Origin: Streptomyces sp.
Lineage (GTDB): Bacteria > Actinomycetota > Actinomycetes > Streptomycetales > Streptomycetaceae
Direction of reading: 5' to 3'
NCBI RefSeq assembly: GCF_019510245.1
Contig: NZ_JAEKKT010000149.1
Location: 1-55,708, forward strand
Length of the DNA: 55,708 nt
Both the position numbers and the translations under genes were made by a program. A model generated the notes under the pieces. The model was not told the DNA's origin, searched no databases, and saw nothing but the letters and a program-made list of their open reading frames with translations. Shown piece after piece: positions 41,283-49,439 of this stretch (positions are counted from its first letter, which is position 1; every line of letters starts with the position of its first letter).

Positions 41283-42308
41283 ATGCGCATCGGAGTTCTC
41301 ACCGCAGGCGGCGACTGCCCCGGCCTGAACGCCGTCATCCGATCGGTGGTGCACCGGGCTGTCACCCAGTACGACGACGAGGTCATCGGTTTCGAGGACG
41401 GCTTCCGGGGTCTGCTCGACGGCCACTACCGCACCCTCGACCTGGACGCGGTCGGCGGCATCCTGGCCCTCGGCGGCACCATCCTCGGTTCCTCGCGGCT
41501 GCAGCGGGACCGGCTGCGCGAGGCGTGCGACCGGGCCACCGACATGGTCGAGGAGTTCGGCATCGACGCGCTGATCCCGATCGGCGGCGAGGGCACGCTG
41601 ACCGCGGCGCGCATGCTGTCCGACGCGGGCCTGCCGGTCGTCGGCGTCCCGAAGACCATCGACAACGACATCTCCTCTACCGACCGCACCTTCGGCTTCG
41701 ACACGGCGGTGGGCGTCGCCACGGAGGCGATGGACCGGCTGAAGACCACCGCCGAGTCCCACCAGCGGGTGATGGTGGTCGAGGTGATGGGCCGGCACGC
41801 CGGCTGGATCGCCCTGGAGTCCGGGATGGCGGCCGGCGCCCACGGCATCTGCCTCCCGGAGCGGCCCTTCGACCCCGCCGACCTGGTCAAGATGGTCGAG
41901 GAGCGCTTCGCCCGCGGCAAGAAGTTCGCCGTGGTGTGCGTGGCGGAGGGCGCCCATCCCGCCGACGGCACGATGGACTACGGCAAGGGCGAGATCGACC
42001 AGTACGGCCACGAGCGCTTCCAGGGCATCGGCACGGCCCTGGCGTACGAGCTGGAGCGGCGGCTCGGCAAGGAGGCCAAGCCGGTCATCCTCGGCCACGT
42101 CCAGCGGGGCGGCACGCCGACGGCCTACGACCGCGTCCTCGCGACGCGGTTCGGGTGGCATGCGGTGGAGGCGGCGCACCGGGGTGACTTCGGGAAGATG
42201 ACGGCGCTGCGGGGGACGGACATCGAGATGGTGCCGCTGGCGGAGGCGGTGACCGAGTTGAAGACGGTGCCGAAGGATCGGATGGACGAGGCCGAGTCCG
42301 TTTTCTAG
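41283..42308 (+). CDS. pfkA: 6-phosphofructokinase (PfkA2-like)
   Basis: 341 residues. MRIGVLTAGGDCPGLNAVIR, LIPIGGEGTLTAA, VGVPKTIDNDIS and EVMGRHAGWIA are the family motifs. The residue after GGE is Gly (as in ATP-dependent enzymes), while PKTIDND has Lys where ATP enzymes usually have Gly and pyrophosphate enzymes Lys; this hybrid is known in group III actinobacterial Pfks, which mostly use ATP. AGGAG precedes the ATG. In S. coelicolor loss of this paralog (SCO5426) was reported to raise antibiotic output. Divergent from pta. Confidence 0.95.
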   Translation: MRIGVLTAGGDCPGLNAVIRSVVHRAVTQYDDEVIGFEDGFRGLLDGHYRTLDLDAVGGILALGGTILGSSRLQRDRLREACDRATDMVEEFGIDALIPIGGEGTLTAARMLSDAGLPVVGVPKTIDNDISSTDRTFGFDTAVGVATEAMDRLKTTAESHQRVMVVEVMGRHAGWIALESGMAAGAHGICLPERPFDPADLVKMVEERFARGKKFAVVCVAEGAHPADGTMDYGKGEIDQYGHERFQGIGTALAYELERRLGKEAKPVILGHVQRGGTPTAYDRVLATRFGWHAVEAAHRGDFGKMTALRGTDIEMVPLAEAVTELKTVPKDRMDEAESVF

Positions 42309-42340
42309 GGCTGGGGTTTCGTTTCGGGCTGCGGGTGTGT

Positions 42341-42408
42341 GGGGGTTGCTCGCGCAGTTCCTCCCCCGGCCTTCGGCCGGGGGTCCCCCAGCGCCCCTTA
42401 CGGAGCAC
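42341..42408 (+). repeat. Dispersed intergenic hairpin repeat, copy B (after pfkA)
   Basis: Begins GGGGGTTGCTCGCGCAGTTC; first stem CCCCCGGCC-TTCG-GGCCGGGGG is perfect with a UUCG-type loop; the second stem GCGCCCC...GGAGCAC is diverged. It starts 33 bases after the pfkA stop. Its last bases on the minus strand supply the final codons and TAA stop of the HTH gene at 42398. Confidence 0.85.
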
Positions 42409-43108
42409 TTTCCATCCGCTCCCAGAAATGAGTGACGATCCCCGCCAGGAAGTCCCTGCCCTTGTCCTCGGCTGCATCGGTTGTCGGGATGTTGCCCCAG
42501 GCCAGGGTTGCCGTCATGCGGCCCTGGTAGTCCTCGTGCAGTTCGCGCAGGGTGTCCTCGATCAGGCGTTTCTCGAGGGGGAGCAGCTTGCTCACCTGGC
42601 GGACGTAGGCCTGCCAGCGCGTGGTGACCGCGTTGCGCAGCAGCTCCGCCAGTCTCTCCTCCTTGCCGGTGACGGTGACGAAGTCCGGCAGGGACAGGCG
42701 GAGCGTGTCGGCCAGGACGGCGGACTGCCGTTCCGTGCCCTGCCAGTCCTCGTCCTCCTCCATCGCGAGGTAGCCGAGGAGGTCGACGCCGACGGCCAGC
42801 GCCACGTCCTCAGGGGCCAGCCCGCGGGCGATCCGGTGTTCGCGCAGGGTGCGCGGACGGCCGATCAGTTCGCCCGGCGTGCACCACAACACGCCCGCCA
42901 GCGCGGTGAGTTCCGGACTGCTGGGGATCACCGCCCCGCGCTCCCAGGCGCGGACGAGATCGGGCGTGGCGTACGGCAGTCCGTACGAGGCCCGCAGATC
43001 GTGGGCCACGTGTTCGGGCCCCATGCCGAGAGCGGCACGGAGTCTGCGGGCGGCGGGGGCGTTGAAGGGAGGGCCTGGCTGGTTCGGCAGAGCTGGGGGT
43101 CGGCGCAC
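42398..43108 (-). CDS. Helix-turn-helix (XRE-like) DNA-binding protein
   Basis: 236 residues. The N-terminal region (about 20-70, RRLRAALGMGPEHVAHDLRAS...VRAWERGAVIPSSPELTALAGVL) is an XRE-type HTH and a second related helix pair follows (LREHRIARGLAPEDVALAVGVDLLGYLAMEE). The rest is helical, ending HFWERMESAP. GTG at 43108 is chosen because TACCTT lies 7 nt upstream with TAGTCA 17 bp before it, a good leaderless promoter; the GTG at 43138 has neither. The stop lies within repeat copy B, so the natural C-terminus may have been altered. Target unknown. Confidence 0.85.
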   Translation of the reverse strand: MRRPPALPNQPGPPFNAPAARRLRAALGMGPEHVAHDLRASYGLPYATPDLVRAWERGAVIPSSPELTALAGVLWCTPGELIGRPRTLREHRIARGLAPEDVALAVGVDLLGYLAMEEDEDWQGTERQSAVLADTLRLSLPDFVTVTGKEERLAELLRNAVTTRWQAYVRQVSKLLPLEKRLIEDTLRELHEDYQGRMTATLAWGNIPTTDAAEDKGRDFLAGIVTHFWERMESAP

Positions 43109-43208
43109 AGCCGACAAGGTAGGGGTGCACGGGGGCACTGACTACGGTCCGTTCGGCCAGGAACACGGATTGTGGGAACGTACGGATTCACGGGCGGTGC
43201 TCACCTGT

Positions 43209-44039
43209 TCATCCCTTGACGGCCCCGCCCAGTGCGAACCCGCCTCCCAGCCGGCGCGCGACCAGCACGTACAGCAGGATCACCGGCGTCGAGTAGATGA
43301 CGGAGAAGGCGGCGAGCTGGCCGTAGGCCACCATGCCGCGGTTGCCGAAGAAGTCGTTGATGCTGACCGAGGCGGGCATCTGGTCCGGCGAGAGCAGCAG
43401 CATGAAGGGGACGAAGAAGTTGCCCCACATCATCACGAAGGCGAAGACGGTGACGACGGCGAGACCGGGTCCCATCAGCGGTAGCACGATCCGCACCAGC
43501 GACTGGGCGGAGTTGGCCCCGTCCGTCCAGGCGGCCTCCTCCAGTTCCTTCGGGACGCCGTCCATGAAGTTCTTCATGAGCCAGATGGCGAAAGGGAGCT
43601 GGGAGGCGGCGAAGAACAGGATCGTGCCCTGCATGGTGTCGATGAGGTTGATCCGTACGAACAGCGCGTACACCGGCACCATGATCGCGGTGATCGGCAG
43701 GCTCGTCGCGAACAGGACGGACAGCAGGAACGGCCGGTTGAACCGGGAGCGGTAGCGGGACAGCGGGTAGGCGGCGAGGGCGGCGCAGACGACGGTGAGC
43801 GCGGTGGCGCCGCCGCACAGGATCAGGCTGTTGAGCAGCGGCGTGTAGGTGATGTCCGGGGTGAGGACGGCGTCGAAGTTCCCGAAGGTGAACCCGTCCG
43901 GGATCCTGACTCGCAGGCCGGCGTGCGGATCGACGGCGGAGAGGGCCACCCAGGCGAGCGGCAGCACGAAGGCGGCGGCCACGATCAGCAGCCCGAGGTC
44001 GGCGGCGAGCCGGTGCGAACGGCGTTGACGGCGGGGCAT
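43209..44039 (-). CDS. Carbohydrate ABC importer permease (MalG type)
   Basis: 276 residues, six membrane segments, with the EAA loop GVPKELEEAAWTDGANSAQSLVRIVLP. It is the second permease of a CUT1-type sugar importer. The ATG at 44039 is 7 bp after the first permease's stop. No ATPase gene is in the operon; Streptomyces sugar importers of this class usually share the ATPase MsiK, encoded elsewhere. The substrate, probably an oligosaccharide, cannot be read. Confidence 0.92.
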   Translation of the reverse strand: MPRRQRRSHRLAADLGLLIVAAAFVLPLAWVALSAVDPHAGLRVRIPDGFTFGNFDAVLTPDITYTPLLNSLILCGGATALTVVCAALAAYPLSRYRSRFNRPFLLSVLFATSLPITAIMVPVYALFVRINLIDTMQGTILFFAASQLPFAIWLMKNFMDGVPKELEEAAWTDGANSAQSLVRIVLPLMGPGLAVVTVFAFVMMWGNFFVPFMLLLSPDQMPASVSINDFFGNRGMVAYGQLAAFSVIYSTPVILLYVLVARRLGGGFALGGAVKG

Positions 44040-44046
44040 GGTCCGT

Positions 44047-44907
44047 TCACACCTCCGTGCGCAGCAGCCGCATGTAGACGACGGAGAAGAGCGAACCGAC
44101 CAGGAGAAGGAGCAGGGCGACCGCGGTCCCGTACCCGATCATGCTGTTCTGGAAGGCCTGTTCGTACATGAACAGGGGCAGTGTCTGGCTCCGGTCGCCG
44201 GGGCCGCCCCGGGTCATCACCCAGATCAGCCCGAAGACGGAGAGCGTCTGGAGGGTGTTGAGCATCAGGTTCGTCCCGATGGACCGCCGGATCATGGGCA
44301 GCGTGATGTGCCACATCCGCCGCCAGCCGCCGGCGCCGTCCACCTCCGCCGACTCCTCGATCTCGCTGGGTATCTCGTCGAGCGCGGCGGAGTAGACCAG
44401 CATCGAGAAGGCCGTGCCCCGCCACACGTTGGCGAACGACACCGCGAGGATCGGCAGCGTGAACAGCCAGTTCTGCGAGGGCAGATGGAGGACGTCGAGG
44501 ATGGCGTCGAGCGTGCCTTCCCTGCGGAAGAAGGCGTAGAGAAGGAACCCGGCGACGACCTCCGGCAGCACCCACGCCGTGACCACGATCCCCCCGGTGA
44601 TCGTCCGCACCGGCTTCGACGCCCGCCGCATCAGCGCGGCGAGCGCGAGGCCCAGTGTGTTCTGCCCGACGAGCGAGGACAGCACGGTGAAGACGAGGGT
44701 CAGCCAGACGGCGTTCAGGAAGGCGTCGTCGCGGGACGCCCTGCGGAAGTTGGCGAAACCGACGAAGGAGGAGTGTGCCTGGCCGGTGAGCTGGAGGTCG
44801 GTGAAGGCGATCCAGGCGCAGTAGACGATCGGCCCGCCCAGGAAGAGGAGGATCAGGACCAGGGCGGGGGTGAGCGGGAGGGCGCGCGCGATGCGACGGG
44901 TGATCAC
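44047..44907 (-). CDS. Carbohydrate ABC importer permease (MalF type)
   Basis: 286 residues with six membrane segments and the EAA loop EIPSEIEESAEVDGAGGWRRMWHITLP. GTG at 44907 overlaps the binding-protein stop by four bases. It pairs with the 43209-44039 permease to form the channel. The opening LTPALVLILLFLGGPIVYCAWIAFTDLQLTG is typical for sugar MalF-type permeases. Confidence 0.92.
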   Translation of the reverse strand: MITRRIARALPLTPALVLILLFLGGPIVYCAWIAFTDLQLTGQAHSSFVGFANFRRASRDDAFLNAVWLTLVFTVLSSLVGQNTLGLALAALMRRASKPVRTITGGIVVTAWVLPEVVAGFLLYAFFRREGTLDAILDVLHLPSQNWLFTLPILAVSFANVWRGTAFSMLVYSAALDEIPSEIEESAEVDGAGGWRRMWHITLPMIRRSIGTNLMLNTLQTLSVFGLIWVMTRGGPGDRSQTLPLFMYEQAFQNSMIGYGTAVALLLLLVGSLFSVVYMRLLRTEV

Positions 44908-46271
44908 CGGGTGACCACTTGGCCGTCGGTGACGTCCTTGAGTGTCGCATCATAGGTACTCGCCGCCTTGTCGACCGACGCGTCACCGGTGGTCACGCTC
45001 TCCATGGCCTCCTGGATGGCGGTGGAGACCTTCGGGTAGGCCGTGTAGGCGGGCCGGTAGTGCGTACTGGCGACGAGATCGGTGAAGAACTTGATGCCGG
45101 GCTGGGCGGACGCGTACGAGGGGTCGCCCGCGACGTCCTTCCGCACCGCGATCCCCGAGTTGGCGATGTACCACTTCTGGGCGTTCGCCTTGGTCTGCAT
45201 GGTCTTGATGAAGTCGAAGGCGAGGTCGGGGTTGCCGGCCTTGGCGGGGACGGCCCAGGTCCAGCCGCCGGACATGCTCACCTTGCCGGGGGCCTGACCG
45301 TGCTGGGTCGGCATGTAGGCGAGGCCGAGCCGCCTGGACCAGTCGGGCCACTCGTGACCGCTGCCCTGGAGCCAGTTCTGCGGCAGCCAGGACCCGTCGA
45401 GGTTGATGCCCAGCTTGCCCTGGGGCATGAGCTCACCCCAGACGGTGTTCCGGTAGTTGGGGTCGAGCGCGTCGGAGACGTCCGGCCCGAGCTTGTCCTT
45501 GTACACGGTCTCGACGAACGACAGCGCGTCCTTGAACCCCTGGCTCCCGGCGATCCACCTCTTGCTCGCCTTGTCGTAGAGCGGGTCACTGGTCCCGTCG
45601 TCGGTGCCGTACAGCAGCATCTCGAAGCCCTGCATGCTGGCGGTCTCGCCGGCGGCCTTGCCGGTGTAGACGTTGAGGGGCGTGACGCCGGGGACCTTCT
45701 TCTTTATCGTCCGGGCGGCGGCGAGCACGTCGTCCCAGTTCCTGGGCTGCCAGTCGGTGGGCAGCCCGGCCTTCTCGAACACCCGCTTGTCGAACCAGAG
45801 GCCACGGGTGTCGGTGCCGTCCGGCACGCCGTACGTCTTCCCGTCCTCCCCTTTCGCCGCCGACTTCGCGGTGTCGATGAACTGCCCCCAGTCCGGCCAC
45901 TTCGCGAGATAGGAGTCGAGGGGCTTCAGGTACCCGCTGGTGATGTCGGAGTTGATGAGGAAGGTGTCCTCGTAGACGAGGTCGGGAGCGGTGCGTGGGG
46001 ACCTCAGCATCTGCTGGAGCTTGGTGTAGTAGTCCGCGTCCGAGGCCTTGATGGGAACGAGCTCGACCTTCTTCCCCGGGTACTCCTTCTCGAACTGCTT
46101 CTTGGTGTCCGCGAGATACGTGTCCGTCACCTTGACGGAGTTGTCCATCGACTGCTTGAACGAGACCTTCACGGTGTCCGGACTGCTGCCGGATCCGCCG
46201 CTGCACGCGGTGAGCGAGGCGGCGGCGGTGACGAGGGCGAGAGCAACGATGCTGACGGCGGTGGGGCGCAC
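44904..46271 (-). CDS. Sugar-binding lipoprotein of an ABC importer
   Basis: 455 residues. The N-terminus MRPTAVSIVALALVTAAASLTAC is a lipoprotein signal with lipobox LTAC, so the mature protein is anchored by lipidated Cys. The rest is an extracellular solute-binding family 1 domain (APDLVYEDTFLINSD; GLWFDKRVFEKAGLPTDWQPRNWDDVLAAA; WTWAVPAKAGNPDLAFDFIKTMQ). GTG 46271 is favoured: GGAGG lies nine bases upstream, and the GTG at 46295 would put acidic residues before the signal. It captures sugar for the two coupled permeases. A DasR-like half site lies upstream. Confidence 0.92.
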   Translation of the reverse strand: MRPTAVSIVALALVTAAASLTACSGGSGSSPDTVKVSFKQSMDNSVKVTDTYLADTKKQFEKEYPGKKVELVPIKASDADYYTKLQQMLRSPRTAPDLVYEDTFLINSDITSGYLKPLDSYLAKWPDWGQFIDTAKSAAKGEDGKTYGVPDGTDTRGLWFDKRVFEKAGLPTDWQPRNWDDVLAAARTIKKKVPGVTPLNVYTGKAAGETASMQGFEMLLYGTDDGTSDPLYDKASKRWIAGSQGFKDALSFVETVYKDKLGPDVSDALDPNYRNTVWGELMPQGKLGINLDGSWLPQNWLQGSGHEWPDWSRRLGLAYMPTQHGQAPGKVSMSGGWTWAVPAKAGNPDLAFDFIKTMQTKANAQKWYIANSGIAVRKDVAGDPSYASAQPGIKFFTDLVASTHYRPAYTAYPKVSTAIQEAMESVTTGDASVDKAASTYDATLKDVTDGQVVTR

Positions 46272-46342
46272 GGGCACGACCTCCTCGGCGGCCACTGCAC
46301 TGTGGCCTGGGGGTTCGTCTCTTGCCGTGTGAAGGTAAGTGG

Positions 46343-46358
46343 AGTGGTCTAGTCAGGT
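46343..46358 (-). promoter_or_regulatory. Possible GntR (DasR-like) site upstream of the sugar importer
   Basis: AGTGGTCTAGTCAGGT resembles the DasR responsive element (AGTGGTCTAGACCACT), with the first ten bases and two later ones matching (12 of 16). It lies 72 bp upstream of the binding-protein start. If real, it would link uptake to aminosugar control. Confidence 0.35.
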
Positions 46359-46408
46359 CAATGAGCGTGCGGGGGTTTGCTGGGCCACGGGGGAGGGCGC
46401 CGATGATG

Positions 46409-46957
46409 TCACGCGCGGTTCTCCCACTCCTCGCGGAGCATCCCGAAGAGCACACGGTCGTAGCGCTTCCCCTGTACGAGCACGGCCGACCGGCGGCGGC
46501 CTTCCTCGCGAAAGCCCAGCCTGGTGAAGGCGCGCACGGCGCGCTCGTTGCCGCTCCAGGTGTCCAGCTCCAGCCGGTTCAGGCGGAACGCGCCGAACAG
46601 GTGGCCCATGAGCAGCCGCACGGCGTCACTGCCGTAGCCGTGACCCCAGAACTCCCGCTCGCCGATGGTGACCCCGAGGGTGGCCACTCCGGCGTAGGGG
46701 TCGAGATCGCGGTAGTCGACCATGCCTATCACCGTCCCCTCCGCCAGGTCCTCGACCGTGAACACGGCCGACTCCCTGGGGACCAGTCGCAGCATGGTGT
46801 CGAAGCCGATCCGGACCGCTTCGGCCGTGACCGGGCCGAACAAGGGATCTCCGGCTGCGGCCCAGCGCACCACCTCCGGGTCGTTGCGCCACCGGACATG
46901 GTGTTCGGCGTCTTCGGAGCGCAGCGCGCGCAGTCTCACCAGGTCTCCTACGAACAT
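46409..46957 (-). CDS. GNAT-family N-acetyltransferase (RimJ/RimL type)
   Basis: 182 residues. VRLRALRSEDAEHHVRWRNDPEVVRW is the RimJ/RimL opening; the acetyl-CoA P-loop region is IGEREFWGHGYGSDAVRLLMGHLF (R/Q-x-x-G-x-G/A: WGHGYGS), followed by the NERAVRAFTRLGFREEGRRR motif. It transfers acetyl to an N-terminus or a small amine; the substrate is unknown. No Shine-Dalgarno; TAGGGT lies 6 nt before the ATG (leaderless). It lies 25 bp from the response regulator stop on the same strand. Confidence 0.9.
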   Translation of the reverse strand: MFVGDLVRLRALRSEDAEHHVRWRNDPEVVRWAAAGDPLFGPVTAEAVRIGFDTMLRLVPRESAVFTVEDLAEGTVIGMVDYRDLDPYAGVATLGVTIGEREFWGHGYGSDAVRLLMGHLFGAFRLNRLELDTWSGNERAVRAFTRLGFREEGRRRSAVLVQGKRYDRVLFGMLREEWENRA

Positions 46958-46982
46958 CGCGCAACCCTAGTCGATCGAAGGG

Positions 46983-47666
46983 CTACCGCCCCCGCCCCCA
47001 CCGATAGACCAGCTCCGGCCTCCCCACCTGCCCGTACAACGGGCTCCGCCCGGCCCGTCCCGCCTCCACCAGGTGCTCCAGATAGCGCCGGGCCGTGATC
47101 CGGGAGATCCCCACGCTTTCCGCGAGCGCCGTCGCGGTCAGTCCCTCCTCCGACTCCCGCAGCGCGACCGTCACCCGCTCCAGCGTCGGCGCACTCAGCC
47201 CCTTCGGAAGGGCCGCGGGCGAGGGTGCCCGGAGCGCCGCCAGGGCCCGGTCCACCTCGTCCTGGCCGCTGGCCTCGCCCACGGCCGCCCGGAACTCCGC
47301 GTACCGGGTCAGCCGGTCGCGGAGGGTCGCGAAGGTGAACGGCTTCAGGACGTACTGGACGACACCCAGCGAGACCCCCTCCCGGACCACCGCCAGATCC
47401 CGGGCCGAGGTCACCGCTATGACGTCCGCCTGATGCCCCGCCGCCCGCAGCGAGCGCGCGAACTGCAGGCCGTGCACGTCCGGCAGGTGCAGGTCCAGCA
47501 GGAGCAGGTCCACCGGCGTACGGTCCAGGATCCGCCGCGCCTCCGCCCCCGTGTGCGCCTTGCCCACCGCCACGAACCCCGGCACCCGGCCGACGTACAT
47601 GACATGCGCGTCCGCGGCCACCGGGTCGTCCTCGACGACCAGGACTCTGATCGGCTCCCCGGTCAT
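46983..47666 (-). CDS. Response regulator of the CitB/DcuR family
   Basis: 227 residues. Receiver domain with acidic pocket EDD, phosphorylated Asp in LLLLDLHLPDVHG, Thr/Ser in AVTSARD and Lys in VLKPF. The C-terminal region contains an HTH (GLTATALAESVGISRITARRYLEHLVEAGRAGR) as in CitB/DctR. Its start overlaps the kinase stop. With the kinase it probably controls the divergent dicarboxylate symporter gene. Confidence 0.93.
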   Translation of the reverse strand: MTGEPIRVLVVEDDPVAADAHVMYVGRVPGFVAVGKAHTGAEARRILDRTPVDLLLLDLHLPDVHGLQFARSLRAAGHQADVIAVTSARDLAVVREGVSLGVVQYVLKPFTFATLRDRLTRYAEFRAAVGEASGQDEVDRALAALRAPSPAALPKGLSAPTLERVTVALRESEEGLTATALAESVGISRITARRYLEHLVEAGRAGRSPLYGQVGRPELVYRWGRGR

Positions 47667-49288
47667 CCGGCCCCGCCTCCCGTCGACGACGCCCGCAACG
47701 GCAGCCGTACCTCGAACACCGCTCCGCCCTCCGGGGCCTCCGTCACCGTCAGGGTGCCGTCCAGCCGTACGACCGCCTGGCGGACGAGGGCCAGCCCGAG
47801 GCCCCGCCCGCCCGGTCCCGCCGGCTTCGTCGAGAAGCCGCGCTGGAAGACCAGCTCGGCGTGGGCGGGGTCGACCCCCGCGCCCGTGTCCGTCACCCGC
47901 ATCACCAACTCGGCGCTCTCCGCGTACGCGGTCACCGTCACGCGGGCCCGTACCGTCCCCTGGGCCGCGTCCACCGCGTTGTCGATCAGGTTGCCGAGGA
48001 TGGTGACCAGATCGCGCGCCGACAGGCTCTCCGGTAGCAAACCGTCATCCAGCCGGCTCTCGTCCGAGACCACCAGCTCCACGCCCCGCTCGTTCGCCTG
48101 GGCGGTCTTGCCCAGCAGCAGGGCGGCGAGGACCGGCTCGCTGACCGCGGCCACCACCTGGTCGGTCAGCGCCTGCGCCAGCTCCAGCTCCGCCGTCGCG
48201 AAGTCCACCGCCTCCTCCGCCCGGCCCAGTTCGATGAGCGAGACCACCGTGTGCAGCCGGTTCGCAGCCTCGTGCGCCTGTGAGCGCAGCGCCTGCGTGA
48301 AGCCGCGTTCCGAGTCCAACTCGCCCATCAGGGACTGGAGTTCGGTGACGTCCCGGAGGGTGACCACCGTGCCGCGCCGCTCACCGCCCGACACCGGCGA
48401 GGTGTTCACCACCAGGACCCGGTCCGCCGTCAGGTGCACCTCGTCCACCCGGGGCTCGGAGGCGAGCAGCGCACCCGTCAACGGTGCCGGCAGCCCCAGC
48501 TCCGCCACCGAGCGGCCCACCACCTCTCCCTCCGGGCCCACTCCCAGCAGCTCTCGCCCGCCGTCGTTGATCAGCGCCACCCGGTACTGGCCGTCCAGCA
48601 TCAGCAACCCCTCGCGCACCGCGTGCAGCGCCGCCTGGTGGTAGTCGTGCATGTGGCTCAGCTCCGCGGCGTTCATGCCGTGGGTGTGGCGGCGCAGGCG
48701 CGCGTTGATGACGTACGTGCCCAGCGCGCCCAGCAGCAGCGCGCTCGCCGCCACTCCGAGCAGCGCCGTCACCTGTTCCTGGACCCGCTGGCTGATCGCC
48801 TCCACCTTGATGCCGGCGCTCACCAGGCCGATCACCCGGCCGTTCTCCTTCACCGGGGTCACCGTGCGCACGGAGTAGCCGAGGGTGCCTTTGTAGGTCT
48901 CGCTGAAGGTGTCGCCCCGCCGGGCCGCCTCGATGTGGCCGAGATAGTGCTTGCCGATCTGGTTGCGGTCGGGGTGGGTCCAGCGGATGCCGTCCGGGGT
49001 CATGATCGTGATGAAGTCGACCTCGGTGTGGCCCATCACCTGGAGGGCGTACGGCTGGAGCTCCTTCGAGGGGTCCGCCGTGTGGATCGCCGCGCGGACG
49101 GAGGGGGCGTCGGCGACCGACCGGGCCACCGCCGTCGCCTGCCGGGTCGCGGCCTCCTCCGCCTGGTGGCGGTCGCTGACGTACGTGAACAGTGCGTAAC
49201 CGGCGACCACGACCGCTATCAGCACGGCCTGCATGGCGAAGAGCTGGCCGGCCAGGCTGCGGGGGCGGGGGGCGGACGGAAGACGCAT
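47663..49288 (-). CDS. Sensor histidine kinase of the CitA/DcuS family
   Basis: 541 residues: TM1 near 15-35, a ~130-residue extracytoplasmic PAS/Cache domain (residues 40-175, with ITIMTPDGIRWTHPDRNQIGKHYLGHI), TM2 near 180-200, a cytoplasmic PAS (LMLDGQYRVALINDGGRELLG), the SpoB-type phosphoacceptor region QAHEAANRLHTVVSLIELG with its His, and a HATPase domain with NLIDNAVDAA, DTGAGV and GRGLGLALV. CitA/DcuS kinases sense citrate or C4-dicarboxylates outside the cell. It overlaps the response regulator and is divergent from the symporter. Confidence 0.93.
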   Translation of the reverse strand: MRLPSAPRPRSLAGQLFAMQAVLIAVVVAGYALFTYVSDRHQAEEAATRQATAVARSVADAPSVRAAIHTADPSKELQPYALQVMGHTEVDFITIMTPDGIRWTHPDRNQIGKHYLGHIEAARRGDTFSETYKGTLGYSVRTVTPVKENGRVIGLVSAGIKVEAISQRVQEQVTALLGVAASALLLGALGTYVINARLRRHTHGMNAAELSHMHDYHQAALHAVREGLLMLDGQYRVALINDGGRELLGVGPEGEVVGRSVAELGLPAPLTGALLASEPRVDEVHLTADRVLVVNTSPVSGGERRGTVVTLRDVTELQSLMGELDSERGFTQALRSQAHEAANRLHTVVSLIELGRAEEAVDFATAELELAQALTDQVVAAVSEPVLAALLLGKTAQANERGVELVVSDESRLDDGLLPESLSARDLVTILGNLIDNAVDAAQGTVRARVTVTAYAESAELVMRVTDTGAGVDPAHAELVFQRGFSTKPAGPGGRGLGLALVRQAVVRLDGTLTVTEAPEGGAVFEVRLPLRASSTGGGAG

Positions 49289-49333
49289 GTCAGCAGTGTG
49301 CCTGCCGGCACGGGCGTGAACTCAATGAACGGA

Positions 49334-49347
49334 AGGGTGACCACCCT
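49334..49347. promoter_or_regulatory. Palindrome in the kinase/symporter divergent region
   Basis: AGGGTG-AC-CACCCT is a perfect inverted repeat in the 151-bp gap between the kinase gene and dctA, well placed as a response-regulator site. Confidence 0.45.
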
Positions 49348-49439
49348 CACAGACCGGGAGATAGTCACGGCATCCCCCACATCGCCCGGACGTGAGCCGC
49401 ACGCCGGTGGTACCGACGAAGACGTCAAGGAGGGCAGCC

